A stretch of 64,000 nucleotides of DNA from Escallonia rubra (GCA_033065855.1 JAVXUO010000216.1:186001-250000); one strand, 5' to 3'; shown: positions 36,275 to 48,495, counted from the stretch's first letter. A program made the numbers and translations. The notes: generated by a model not told the origin, from the sequence alone.

Positions 36275-39200
36275 ATGTCGGTGGCGTATCAGCAAATGTC
36301 TGCATTCAATAGCTTTGGCGGCTCGTTCTCGACGGAATCCGGTTTCCGGTTTCCAAGCTATCCCAATCCTGTCGATACTCACAACAGGTTCATCCTTTTT
36401 TCTTTTATTTATCTGCTCTGCCTTTTTATTTTTAAAAATGAAGTGCTTGTGTTTATGCCGTGTGTGATCTCGATTTGGTCTGTTCGTCTTTTCTGGTTGA
36501 AATCTTAAACTTTAATTTAGCTTTGAGCTGGATTTGTTACTTACTGTACTGAAGCTTAAGGGAGCTGTTTTTTTGCTGATTTTAACCAGTTGTGGCATAA
36601 ACGATCTGATAGATATAAGCTTGAATTAATCCCTCCGTTTCATTGAATTTTTTTCCTTCATTTTTTGTAGATCCTAGGATTGATTTGGTACTTCTAGAAA
36701 TTGAATTAACTCATTTGTCCTGCCCCAGCTTGACATGCCAAATGCCACTTATATATTTGGTGATTGCAATCTAAGCTCAAGTCCTTATTCAATCTATAAC
36801 CAGCATTTTGCCTGTGAATCATGTAAACGCGTAACCAATTTCAAGAGCATGCATGTTTAGCGTCTTCTGTACGATGTAATACTTCTAAAGGGTCTCCAAC
36901 TTTACTTGGAAATTGTGTACACCAGCTTAGACTAGTTTCCCTCATTCCTTTTGCTATCTGTTCACCTTTAACGCATTTGCATTTAATCGCTGTACGTTGA
37001 CTTGGTACGTTGGAATGAAGTTATGGCCTTCTTCTGAATCAAGAGTTATATATAGCTGCTAACAATTTCAAAGCAGAGTGGCAATGCTTCTTGCTAAGCC
37101 AACTTCAGAAGTCGTTGTACTAATGCAATTGATTATTCCACTGGGACTGTGTAGGAGGAGTCCAAGATGGAGATCCCCCAAGGCAGCCATAATTCCTAAT
37201 TCTCATCTCCCAATGCGCAGTTTTGAAGTTAGAAATAGGTAAATCATCGGTCTCTCCTTTGCACCTTTTTTCTCTCGTGATGTGAAACCTTACCTTGTCT
37301 TTCTCTTGTTACATCTAGCAAACCTAAGACTTATTATCACGGTTCCATAAGGTTTACTGTTACAGAATGTGTAATCCTTTGTATACTATACATGATTCTC
37401 TTTGTGCTGTTATCCATGAAGATAATTTGTTCAACATGAAATTTGGTGTTATATTCTGATGATCTTCATGTGGTGGTGCTTTTGTTTTTGTTTTCCACAG
37501 ATGGTAGTTTGGCGACTGTTTTGTAGGGGAACGGCCGGTGCATAAAAATCCTATACTAAACATGAAATACAAAAGTAGGTACTTGCCATGTTTGGCAATT
37601 GCCTATAGAGGGTTGCTAAATGTGCACCCATTTGTTTCCATAGATGGTTTAGTGCCATTTTTCATCCCTTGAATGACACTAGAGGTGTGGAATTAGCAAA
37701 AAGAGGTCTCAGTTTAGCCCACCCATTATAGAATTTATCTTGGGTGTTGTAGTATCTTAGTTTAAGGTATAATTTGAAGGAAGGAACTCCATCCAGACAC
37801 CTCCTTACCAAGCTTAGATTCATTTGACAAATTTCAATTCTAAGGATGAAGATTTCTTCAAAAACCATAAGGAATCACTTCAACTTTCATGTCACTTCAT
37901 AATGTGAGATCCTACCATCTTAGCACTTGAAAATCTATAAAGAAAATCATGAAATTTGGACCTAATTTCATTTTTACTAATTTCAAGTGCTAAATGCGGT
38001 GTCCTACATTATGAATAGAATGAAAACCGATGACTCTCTCTACTTGTCATGATATTATATTTGCACGATAAAATTTGCCAAAGCAATGTAATTTGTTTAC
38101 TATATATGCAAAGAAGGAAGTTCCACCAACCAGGTTTGGAAGAAAATATCTTTATCCAATTAACAAATGGATGGATAGGAAACATGAACAGATTATCAAA
38201 GTATAAGTGCCACTGAAAAGATAAAAGATATATGATGCTGAAAAGTGAAGTTATATGAAACTTTTTTCGCAATAACAGTCACATACACGTTGATAATTGT
38301 AAAAGGATAGACTAAGAAGTAAATATATAAGCGTTTTACTCTAGGAAATACTCGATCCACATTTTCAAGTATCCACATAGGGTGTGTGGATAAGCATATA
38401 ATGTCGTGAATTTTGCCTCCCAATTAGGGTTTGGATAATCATATTATATCACTACATGACGAGAGTTTTTTAGTTGGTTCTTCACCACCACATGGCAATG
38501 GTGATGGCTAATAAGAGGAGATCGAGTAACCTTCTTCCCAAACCTGACCTCGCTTCATTATGCATGGGCCGTGCATAGTGTGTGGCCTCCTTTTATTGGC
38601 CGTCACCATTGCCACGTGGTGGTCAGAAACCAACAATGATATCCTAAACGTTTGATGACAACTAAGGTGTAGGTTTACTGGCTAAACGTCCTTGTAGCAT
38701 ACATCTGCATTCTGCTTGTTGATTGGATTAGTTGTTAATTACCTTTGCAATTTGATGCCAAGGAAAGTGGGTTCGTGCTTACGTGGAGGTGCCACAAAGG
38801 TTGCAGTCCGAGTCAGCTTCCAAGTATGTTGATGTGAGACACATCAAGGGTGGAACAAGGGCAGAGACCAAGGGCTTCCCAGACAGAGCTCGAGGGTGGC
38901 AGTGCTGCGAGGGCGATGGCGCGGGATGAATACACGATGACAGTCACAGTCCGATGCTTAGGTCCAAAGTCAGGGTCCTGTATGTTTCTCTCTCTAGGAT
39001 TCTAGAGTGAGAAAGTGAAAATGTGAGAGTGAAGAAGAAGTCCCGAAAATGTCCAACCGTCTAAATGAATTCTCAAGACCTCTATTTATAGAGATTGAGA
39101 TGATGATGTCATTAACCGACACGTGGCGCTCCCCGGGAGTGACACGTCACCAGGGGGTCCACGGGTGCCGGTGCTCCAGGGACTGTCAGATCGCATATTC

Positions 39201-42200
39201 ACCCGGCCTGCCCCGCACAGCGTCGCTCCGTCTGTCAGGAAAGACTGGCTCCCACCGCATCGGTGTGGCCAGAGAACCCCTTTGATCTAGCCTCCAATCC
39301 AAGCCCTTGCGGAGTCCCACAGGCCTGGCAGCGGTGGGGAAGACCCGACGCCCAACTGCCAGGTGAACTAGGCGCGATGCCCTCCGAAGACCTGCTCCCG
39401 TCTCGGAGTGACCCGGGGGTCATAGTCCCTAGGGGTGCCGACGCAAGCCCCCAGTGCCGGAGCACGTAGGCCAGTCACGCAGACACCCTGGCGGAGATAG
39501 TGTCCCGGAGGAGTCGCCTATTTCATAGGCCAAGGTAGCATCCCGGAGGAGCCGTCTACCTGGCAGAAGGGGAGTCTTCGTGCCGGAGCACTTAGAGCTC
39601 CCTGGCAAAGATAGTGTCCCGGAGGAGTCGCCTATCCCCGCGGGTGAGTCCTTATGCCGGAGCACTTGGAGCGAGTCAAGGTAGCATCCCGGAGGAGCCG
39701 TCTACCCGACTGGCCGAGGTAGCATCTCGGAGGAGCCGTCTACCTGGCGGAAGGGGAGTTGAAGAGCTCCCTGGCAGAGATAGTGTCCCGGAGGAGTCGC
39801 CTATCCCCGCGGGTGAGTCCTTGTGCCGGAGCACTCGGAGCGAGTCAAGGTAGCATCCCGGAGGAGCCGTCTACCTGACTGGCCGAGGTAGCATCCCGGA
39901 GGAGCCGTCTACCTGGCGGAAGGGGAGTTGAAGAGCTCCCTGGCAGAGATAGTGTCCCGGAGGAGTCGCCTATCCCCGCGGGTGAGTCCTTGTGCCGGAG
40001 CACTCGGAGCGAGTCAAGGTAGCATCCCGGAGGAGCCGTCTACCCGACTGGCCGAGGTAGCATCCCGGAGGAGCCGTCTACCTGGCGGAAGGGGAGTTGA
40101 AGAGCTCCCTGGCAGAGATAGTGTCCCGGAGGAGTCGCCTATCCCCGCGGGTGAGTCCTTGTGCCGGAGCACTCGGAGCGAGTCAAGGTAGCATCCCGGA
40201 GGAGCCGTCTACCTGGTGGAAGGGGAGTTGAAGAGCTCCCTGGCGGAGATAGTGTCCCGGAGGAGTCGCCTATCCCCGCAGGATGATGTACACTCCAGAG
40301 AGTGGGTCGAATCATGTTCCATGACCAAGGCAAGGTGCGCATGGTGTGATGAATGAGTGTGGTGCCCGGGGGCATGATGACATGATTGTGGCGCATGGGC
40401 GCGATGAAGTGAGTAAGGTGCCGGGGGCACGTCTGTGTTAGTGGCGCGGCGCATGGGCGCGACGGAGTGCCTAAGGTGCCGGGGGCACGTTTGTGTCAAT
40501 GGTGGCGCATGGGCGCGACAAAGTGTGTATGGTGCCGGGGGCACAGTAGTGTGACAGAGAGCCTGGGGGCATGGCTGTATCAGCGGTGCGGCGAAGTGTT
40601 GAAGTGCGACGCCCGAACGCCGGCGACGGGGTCGCGGAGTTGTGTCCGGGCGACGGGGGTCGCGGAGTTGTGTCCGGGCGACGGGGATCGCGGAGGATGC
40701 AAGGCCTCTTGAAGAGAAGTGAAGGTGCTAAGGATGGAGGCCAAAGGCCAACCCTTGGGGGAAGGCCAAGGCCAACCTCAAGGGGAGGCCGAGGCCGACC
40801 CCAAGGGGGAGGCCCCGGCCAACCTCCTTGGGCAAGTGCCATGGCGCGCAGACGGGTGACGCACGAAGTGCAACCTTCGAAGTGTGATGCGGCGTCGCAC
40901 AATGATGAGTTTCTTGGTGACGAAGTCGCGTAGAAGAAGTAAAAAGTGCACGTGACTTGAGCGTGCACGCTTTGACCGGTTGTGAGCGTTGAAAATGACT
41001 GTTGCTTGTGCGGACGTGTCATGCAAAATGGGACCGCAGTGGGCCTTTGGGTACGACCAGAATAGGTTGGGAACACAATTGAAGTAGGCTAACAACATAG
41101 GGAAAAACCTGAGCTACTTTGATGGCCCTCACGGAGGCCCCCTTAGTACAACACTAGAAGAAAAACTTGGGGCAAAACTTCCTAAATGGGTCATGTCTTG
41201 TGCGCAGTTGCGTTATTTATTTATTTATTTTGTTTGGATTTATTGGTTTGTTGAGTCATGAGTGCATGAGTCTACTTTTACTGATAATCTGATCAAGTAA
41301 CTGTTGTATTTGGGGGCCTTAAGGATCTCAGTCTACCGAGGCCGTGGTCTAAAACATACGGACGACTTTCATCTGCCCCTTCGTATGAATTTTAAATTCA
41401 TTGAAGAGTTGTAAACCATTCAGATGAAATGATCATGAGAAAAGTAAAGGACTCAACAAATTCACGTCATATCGTAATATGAGATCCTTTCATCTTGCCA
41501 CACGCGTCAGTAAGATACGATAAAGTACTTGAATGTGGTGGAACTTTGAGATGTACTTTCTTTCAAGTGCTGAAATGCGGTACGATTCCTGGTTTCCTTT
41601 TTTATGGCTAAAGTTTGTCAAGAAAAGGGTTTGAGGATGTTTCCAAAGTAGGATTGAAACCATATATTTTGCTATTACTAGAAATAAATGATGTAGAAAT
41701 TTCAACACAGGCTATTGTCTTTTTTGGACAAGTACAGAGACTCAGTTTTGTTGACGAGGAAACTTTAAACAGTCTCACTTGAAACCTAAGCGAGTCCGTA
41801 AGAGAGTCCATTTTGTCAAATTTTGATAGTAAAAGTATATTTTCTAAAGCTGCCAGGGGGGGGGGGGGGGAACCCAAGTACGCAGGAAGTATACGTAGAC
41901 AGCCGAGATAAAAGAAGCCTTAAGCTCTAAAGCATCTAGCCAACATCATCTAAAAAAGATATGTTACTATAAGATTGAGAAATCCATATGTAACTATGTT
42001 TTTGTCCGTAAACCTTGTGATTTTGTCTCTTGTTCTGACTACTTTCTCATCCATGTTCTTTTGCATATAAAGCCCAAAAAATGTATTCATGTTGGTATTT
42101 ACATGCCTGTTCCATGCCTATCTTTGCTTGCTGATTGCCTTTGGGAATTCTCAATACATGTAACTTTTTGCAATGGTATGTAGGATTTTTATCCTTGTAT

Positions 42201-43832
42201 CGCAAGTCAGAGCAAGTATTCTGATAGTAGGTTCTGTAGTTGTGTGTATTATAAACTTATTTGTATGGACATATTTATGCATGTACCCAAGTACGCAGGA
42301 AGTATACGTAGACAGCCGAGATAAAAGAAGCCTTAAGCTCTAAAGCATCTAACCAACATCATCTAAAAAAGATATGTTACTATAAGATTGAGAAATCCAT
42401 ATGTAACTATGTTTTTGTCCGTAAACCTTGTGATTTTGTCTCTTGTTCTGACTACTTTCTCATCCATGTTCTTTTGCATATAAAGCCCAAAAAATGTATT
42501 CATGTTGGTATTTACATGCCTGTTCCATGCCTATCTTTGCTTGCTGATTGCCTTTGGGAATTCTCAATACATGTAACTTTTTGCAATGGTATGTAGGATT
42601 TTTATCCTTGTATCGCAAGTCAGAACAAGTATTCTGATAGTAGGTTCTGTAGTTGTGTGTATTATAAACTTATTTGTATGGACATATTTATGCATGTACC
42701 CAAGTATGTGGATCCCAAGATTGCATTAGTTGTAAAGAATGATATCCTGTATTCATGCCGGTTTTCTGAGTATGGTTGAAATTCAACTTGTAAGCAAACA
42801 TTGGCTGTGCATTAGTACTATCTACTACTAGAAAGAAAGAACAATTAAAATATAGTTTTTAGTGTGAGTTACTAATTACTAAAAGGATTTACGTACATAT
42901 GCAGGACTTCAACGGAGGACATAAAGGCTCTTAGAATGATAACTGCCATCAAAACTCCATATTTACCAGATGGACGATTTGATCTCATGGCGTATGATGC
43001 GTTGGTGAACATGCAGATTGAAAGTGGTGCCGACGGGGTGATTGTTGGCGGCACCACCGGTGAAGGCCAGTTGATGGGCTGGGATGAACACATCATGCTA
43101 ATTGGGCACACTGTTAACTGTTTTGGGGGAGCAATTAAGGTTATTGGTAACACTGGCAGTAACTCCACAAGGGAAGCAATCCATGCCACTGAGCAAGGTT
43201 TTGCCGTTGGAATGCATGCAGCTCTTCACATTAATCCTTACTATGGCAAAACCTCGTTAGAGGGTTTGGTTTCTCATTTTGAGAGCGTGATCTCCATGGG
43301 TCCCACCATTATCTATAACGTGCCATCACGAACTGGCCAAGACATTCCGCCACGCGTGATTTACACTCTGGCACAAAGTGCCAACCTGGCGGGAGTTAAG
43401 GAGTGTGTTGGACATGAGCGGATTGACCAGTATACTAAAAACGGGATTGCCGTGTGGAGTGGGAATGACGATCAGTGCCATGATTCGAGGTGGGACCATG
43501 GTGCTACTGGTGTCATATCGGTTGCAAGCAACTTGGTTCCAGGTTTGATGCGAGAACTCATGTTTAGGGGGAAGAACTCGTCCCTCAATGAAAAGCTTAT
43601 GCCCTTGATTGATTGGCTCTTTCATGAGCCTAATCCCATTGGTTTGAACACAGCTCTTGCTCAGCTTGGGGTTGTGAGGGCAGTTTTCCGTCTCCCTTAT
43701 GTACCGTTGCCTTTGGCGAAGAGGGTAGAATTTGTTAATATAGTGAAGGAAATTGGGCGGGAAAATTTTGTAGGGGTGAGAGATGTTCAGGTTCTTGAGG
43801 ATGACGACTTTGTTTTGGTTGGTCGGTATTAG
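36275..43832 (+). CDS. DHDPS: 4-hydroxy-tetrahydrodipicolinate synthase (DHDPS), plastid form
   Basis: Three coding exons: 36275-36387, 37155-37238, 42905-43832 (113+84+928 bp, 374 aa). Splice phases agree at AG|G-type junctions. Residues 1 to about 50 (Ser/Phe/Arg-rich) fit a plastid transit peptide. After [20 protein letters not shown] comes the TIM-barrel core. The enzyme condenses pyruvate with aspartate semialdehyde, the first committed step to lysine in plastids, and is inhibited by lysine. Visible catalytic features are GGTTGEGQ (Thr pair at about 116-117), [10 protein letters not shown] (Tyr at about 203) and AGVKECVG (Schiff-base Lys at about 231). The lysine-site stretch [20 protein letters not shown] looks intact. 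The C-terminus [10 protein letters not shown] is standard for plants. Intron 2 is 5666 bp and carries an LTR-like block, an inverted repeat and a 413-bp tandem duplication. I see no break in the coding part. Confidence 0.95.
38474..38635. repeat. Inverted repeat, about 48-bp arms, in DHDPS intron 2
   Basis: The left arm 38474-38521 (GTTGGTTCTTCACCACCACA...) pairs with the right arm at about 38588-38635 (...CCACGTGGTGGTCAGAAACCAAC) with several mismatches, around a 66-bp spacer. It is compatible with a small foldback MITE. Confidence 0.65.
39480..40290. repeat. GC-rich minisatellite, about 170-bp higher-order unit
   Basis: The block TAGTGTCCCGGAGGAGTCGC recurs at 39497, 39610, 39781, 39950, 40120 and 40250. 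From 39781 to 40120 the spacing is 169-170 bp, and each unit contains two inner copies of TAGCATCCCGGAGGAGCCGT plus a GGAAGGGGAGTTGAAGAGCT block. Later units are almost identical, pointing to recent homogenisation. Open frames here are repeat artefacts. Confidence 0.9.
40340..40830. repeat. Further GC-rich tandem repeats (about 70, 34 and 31 bp units)
   Basis: Three different short arrays follow each other: a unit of roughly 70 bp with GTGCCGGGGGCACG and GCGCATGGGCGCGA (40340-40560), a 34-bp unit with GTCGCGGAGTTGTGTCCGGG (about 40625-40695), and a unit of about 31 bp with AAGGCCAAGGCCAACC-type wording (about 40735-40830). They lie within the same LTR-like block. Confidence 0.8.
41856..41870. 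repeat. Poly-G run, 15 nt
   Basis: A pure G run that ends one base before the left edge of the 413-bp duplication. The length may be affected by sequencing. Confidence 0.85.
41872..42697. repeat. 413-bp tandem duplication in DHDPS intron 2
   Basis: Copy 1 is 41872-42284 and copy 2 is 42285-42697. They start ACCCAAGTACGCAGG and I count only two differences, both G to A (AGCCAAC/AACCAAC and TCAGAGCAAG/TCAGAACAAG). The first nine bases repeat once more at 42698. More than 99% identity means a recent event, or an assembly duplicate. Confidence 0.95.
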
Positions 43833-45898
43833 TTCATCGTATTTGGTATAGAGTTATTTTGTTTTTCTTTGCCTGCTTGGTATCGAGTTTTGTACTGTTT
43901 CAAAAGATCTCTTGTATTGCAGTTTTACAAGTTTTGGAGACAAGTACCTTAATACGGTAGGCATAAGTTTGGTGTTATATTGGGTTCATTGGACCCTTGA
44001 ACTGATTCTTCTTTACTAGCTCTGCGACATTCGTTATTTCGAGTTTCAGGCAACCTCGGTACATGTTTCTTGTACTGTCTTTCCATTTTTTTCCACCTCA
44101 TGCCTTCTGACTTCTGAGTGATATTTGTTCTCTGTTTGGGCATAGGTGGTGTTAGGGCTCTTCGTGTGGTGGCAGCATGGGGTCAAGAGCTTATATAACA
44201 GGTATGACTTAATGGTTTGCTTCACTTTTGAATGGAAGCGTGGAATGAAGGGGTCAAACAGTCTTGTTAATCGTGCCTATAAATCCGTTCAAATGCAAAG
44301 AGATGATGTGTTCCATGTAAGGTCGTTACTAGAAAATTGTGCAGATCCTATTTTAGCTTTAGTGACAGATTCTGCAAGTGCGTTAAAATAAGATTCCATT
44401 CTGAAGTTCACGTATTCGGTCATAAGAAACTGACTGGCGGCGAGAATCGATTCATGTATTTGAAGACATTACATGCTTGTAAAATGAAGAATTGTGACCT
44501 TAGAATGCAATTCTTTTGTGTTTGGCATGGCGGTTAAGAGTCCTGGATAGGATAAAGATAAATCTTATTTGACGTGTGACCACGCAAATAAGGGGCGGAT
44601 ATCCAATCTGAAAGACTAGAGATAATTTGTTCCATTTGGTGAGAGGGAGAAGAAAGAGGAGAAGAGGGGTGGGGGAGTCTAAATTTATCCCAAGCACCTG
44701 AAATAAGAAAATTTAAGATAGAAGAAAAAGAATGAACAATGGAAGGAAAGACCATCTTCCTCGAGTCCTCCGCATTTGCCAAATGCCCTCATCTCGGCTG
44801 ATGGGGTAAGCCAGCATTTTCCAGTTGTTCTCTTCTTCTCTGGACCACTTTTAGTTCCCATCCGATCCGATTGTTGGGTGTGTAGCTTGTGAATCAATAA
44901 ATCAAGTTACTCTAGTAATGGCCGCTCTTCTATGCAATTGAAGATCACGTATTTAGAAGGTCTATGTAAGCATGCTGGGTGCAGAAGTACGTATTACAAA
45001 CAATATATGATATTTACTGAAGATGCAGGTTAGGTGTTCGATGAAATTACAGTTTGTAGTTCGGCTGGATTTTGCTGTAAATGGGCTGTCATAGTTCACT
45101 GAAAACTGGTTTGTACATCCATTTTTCAAAACAAAATGGTCGAGAAAGTTGTCCATTTCATGGAACAGACAAGGGATTCAATTTTTTGTTGTTGTTGATG
45201 TTATCGCCCTAATTCGGCACTCTTCCAAACACAAGCGATAGAATGTTACTTTGCCATACGTAGGGTTTCTTATTTTACCATACGAATGATTAAAAATCTT
45301 ACGGTAACAACAACAAGAAATAAAAGTGGGTTCTTTCACGAAACTTAGATGCAAGTTATTACACAACTTTTACCTTCTTAGCAAGAAAATGAAAATATCT
45401 ATCTACAAGAATAAAAATCATCACTTGCTCCCAAAAAAGGAGAATCCTACAAGAATTCGATGAGTTAAACAAATCGGTTTGAATTTCTTTTACCCTTAGT
45501 TTGACGAAGATGTTCCTACCATGGCCATACCGTGTATTTGATGATTGCACGCCACTGTCTCGGACTGCAATGTAAGACCAAAATGGCTAGTGAGAACTCG
45601 ACGGGGAGGTTCTAAGTTTCAAAAGGCACCTCAAAATGTAGCCCTCGCAATCATGATTCCTCATGCCATCATTGCTACCAAAAGCCTCTTCCCCCTCTCT
45701 CTCTCTCTGATCACTCTAACTTGGCTATATAACCTACAATTTCTCATTTCCTTCTCAGTTAACTCTTGCCCACAATCTAAAAGCTGTCTCTCAGTTTCAT
45801 CATAATTTACCTCATTCACAAGAGAGCTCTCTCTCTCTCTCTCTCCCTCTCCCTCTCACTCTCTCTCTCTCTCTCACACACACACAGAGGGACCCAAC
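43833..45898. other. DHDPS 3' flank and ZPR upstream region
   Basis: The DHDPS 3' UTR lies in the first few hundred bases; AATAAA-type signals are seen later (near 44896). No other gene is supported. CT-rich tracts at 45685-45710 and 45822-45875 precede the ZPR start and probably form its promoter and leader. Confidence 0.45.
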
Positions 45899-46335
45899 AT
45901 GTATATGAACATCTTCAAACTGAATCCCCTTCATCCTTCATATTCTAGTCCTCCCCAGCAGCAGCAATTAAAGAGACTTCGAGTTCGCCGGCTGCACAGG
46001 TCAGCTGCTCCTTGCTCTTTTCTCTCCTCTATATATACGCTGTTTCAAACTGATATGATGGACCGAATGTTTTCTGATATAACAGGAGGCGGAGGCGACA
46101 CTCAAGGCAGCAGGTAAAGATAAAGGGAAGTATAAGAATCATGTTGAAAAAAGAGATGGAGATTAAGAACTTAGAGCTGTACCTGGAGAACCGAAGCATC
46201 ATTGAAGAGAATGAGAAACTAAGACACAAAGCTCTTCTTCTGCACCAAGAGAACAGTGCCTTGCTATCTCAGCTCCTCCAACGAGGAGGCTCTTCTCATC
46301 CTCCTACCTCTGCTGGCGACAAGAAGCCACAGTAA
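45899..46335 (+). CDS. ZPR: LITTLE ZIPPER microprotein (ZPR1/ZPR2-type)
   Basis: Two coding exons, 45899-45999 and 46086-46335 (351 bp, 116 aa). The intron is 86 bp with CACAG|GTCAGC and ATAACAG|GAGG, and the join keeps the frame through an Arg codon. The N-terminus is Gln/Pro-rich, then a strongly basic run (RLRVRRLHRRRRRH...), then a leucine zipper: KEMEIKNLELYLENRSIIEE continuing to ENEKLRHKALLLHQENSALL. LITTLE ZIPPER proteins have a zipper but no DNA-binding domain. They pair with class III HD-ZIP factors such as REVOLUTA and block DNA binding, limiting HD-ZIPIII activity in shoot meristem and leaf polarity; their genes are direct HD-ZIPIII targets. The long basic N-terminus and the intron favour ZPR1/2 over ZPR3/4. 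A shorter frame starting at 46141 would miss the conserved basic part. Confidence 0.88.
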
Positions 46336-48420
46336 CAATTGAGGAATCTGTTAGAACAGGATATCCAAATATTTTGGTCCTCAGAACAAGGACCAGGGAG
46401 GTATAAAAGTTTCTATCCATTCAAGTTCTTCTTGGACGAGACTTGGCTTATTTTTTTTTCCCCATAAGTTCGTTATAATTATGTAATCCGTTGAAGGTAA
46501 GCGAGGATACCCCTGTAATTTTTTTCTATTCATCTGCAGTCCTCTGGAGAACTGGTTTATGGATCATGATATCCAACGTGCTTAATCTAGTCTTTTTTGA
46601 CAACAATGTCTTGAGAATTGCTCAAGGAATTTGTTAGAATAATCTTCCTCTTGTCAATGCTCCGGCCTGCCGTGACCAAGAAGCCCTAGTAACTCTGCAT
46701 TATTTGACGCGCATGATTATTCAATTGGATAGAACAATGGCCGTATAAGCCGGAATAATATCGTGCTTAAATTCTATTGCTCAAAGGGTTCGAGATGGCG
46801 AGGGTCGTACTCCGTAATATTTTGAAAGCCCTCGTAACTTCTCATACTTTGGTTGGAAGTCGGAACCTTTAGATGGATGGGCAGACAGAGAACTAGAGAA
46901 GAATGTTTAAAGCAGTGCAATTTCCAAATAGCTAAAATTGCAAATATTAGTTTAACTATGGCGCTCAGTCATCCTCAACTGCGTTCAAACGCTAGCTTAG
47001 AAGTCCATTTAAGTGTCATCCTTAATGACGCACTTTGCCATGTTACATCAAAAGACATCCTTCCACGGATTTTTGGAACAAAAAAGAAGAAGTTGGTACT
47101 GCAAAATTTAAACAATAGCAATGAAACAGTACTTGAATAAACCGTGGCTGAAGCATTAAGCGACAGCTGTATATGGGGGGGGGGGGGGGGGGGTGTTTGA
47201 TGTGGGCAACTGTAGGACCAACAGGAAGACGGAGTCTAGTCATTGGTTGGGGGAGGTAGCTGAAGGAGTGAATATGGTTAGGTTTCTTCATTTGTCCCTT
47301 TTGTCTCCATGTAATCGAGTACCCCCAACTAGCTCTTCTCATTTATTTGGAAAATGAACCCTCATCTCTTGTTGCCTTCATCTCCCTTCACCACCACCAC
47401 CGCCATCATCATCATCATCATTATCATCATCATCTCTCTCTCTCTCTCTTACACGCACACACACAGAGACACACACATGTGATGATGATGGTGAAGAAGA
47501 AGACGATGGAGGCATTTTTTCCACCTTGGTATCAGTCATTTCACATGGTCCATTAAGATGGCTGGCCGGTGGAACTGGGAAGGGGACTCAACATCTTTTC
47601 TTGTTGCTATAAACTACTAATAAAAGTGAGGGGCGGGGAAACGGGTTGGTTTACGTTGGCGAGACACGGTTTCAAATGGCTCGGCCTTACTCGGCTGAGT
47701 TAAGCCCATTCAGCCTAATACCGTTATTTCCCGCCTCATATTCAGCCCTAACACAAGCTTCGTAATAATTAAGTAATTCAACTTCGCCTAAAACCAGCGG
47801 CTCGGTTACATTCGGGTCATAGAAAGATAGTTGTAATTTTTGATATAGCGATAACTATTAGTCGCTTAGCATAGCTAAGCTAGTGGCATTTTTATGAACA
47901 CATTCGACGATAATTTTTAGCACCAAATGTTTAGGCGTCAAAATCTTATACGAGGGACTGCAGGTAACTTCCTACGGTTCGAGTAGCAGTTAAAATCTTT
48001 TCCGCTTGCAAAGGATCAGCGAAACCTGTATTAATCGCTGAAAGGCAACTTTGCCATTTGTGACTAAAATCAATCAAAATTGCCCAATTATCCTCGTGTG
48101 TCGTAACTGGTAAAGTTTTGTTGGTACGCACTTATTAGCTGGGCTTGGGTACCCATGGGTATGGTGATAGAACTATAAATAATTACAATTGACCTTGAAA
48201 ATCTTTACAATTTCAAACACACTCCTAAAAGTTTCATACTTTCCTTAGCCCTTATGTTTTACCATGGGGCAACCAGGCTTGTGAAACTTTGCAGGCCCGT
48301 CATCTATGAAACAAATAACTTCGAGGGCATTTGAGGTAATTTCGCACAAAAAAAAAAATAAAACGAAAAGAGTTTTACACTCACTTTAGCTCTCCTCCTA
48401 AGGCTGCCGTCAATTGATAC
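46336..48420. other. ZPR 3' flank and gene-free region
   Basis: Holds the ZPR 3' UTR and simple repeats: a 19-nt poly-G run at 47175-47193, CAT/CAC tracts near 47390-47430 and a CT/AC tract near 47432-47465. A GGGTT/CGGCTC-rich stretch near 47630-47830 resembles diverged hAT-type subterminal sequence. No gene supported. Confidence 0.4.
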
Positions 48421-48495
48421 CACCACCACCACCACCACCACCACCACCACCACCACCACCACCACCACCACCACCACCACCACCACCACCACCAC
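48421..48495. repeat. (CAC)n microsatellite, 25 units
   Basis: An uninterrupted trinucleotide run. On the minus strand it reads as poly-valine in one frame, which is an artefact. Confidence 0.95.

Larger units (their letters stand above)
38780..41160 (-). mobile_element. GC-rich LTR-like block (probable solo LTR) in DHDPS intron 2
   Basis: An abrupt GC-rich block inside an AT-rich intron. Read on the minus strand it starts TGTTGTACTAAGG near 41156, carries tandem-repeat-rich U3-like sequence, then a good TATA box (CTATAAATAGA, plus coordinates 39081-39091) followed by a transcript-leader-like stretch (CACTCTCACATTTTC, GAGAGAAACATAC) down to about 38780. This order resembles U3-R-U5 of a long plant LTR. 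I found no second LTR, no gag-pol and no matching 5-bp target duplication, so the borders are uncertain and it may be truncated. Confidence 0.5.

Noticed and set aside
39049-41098. Many long frames on both strands
   Set aside because: All come from GC-rich tandem repeats that lack stops by composition.
43326-43625. Antisense frames over DHDPS exon 3
   Set aside because: Shadow of the strongly conserved coding strand.
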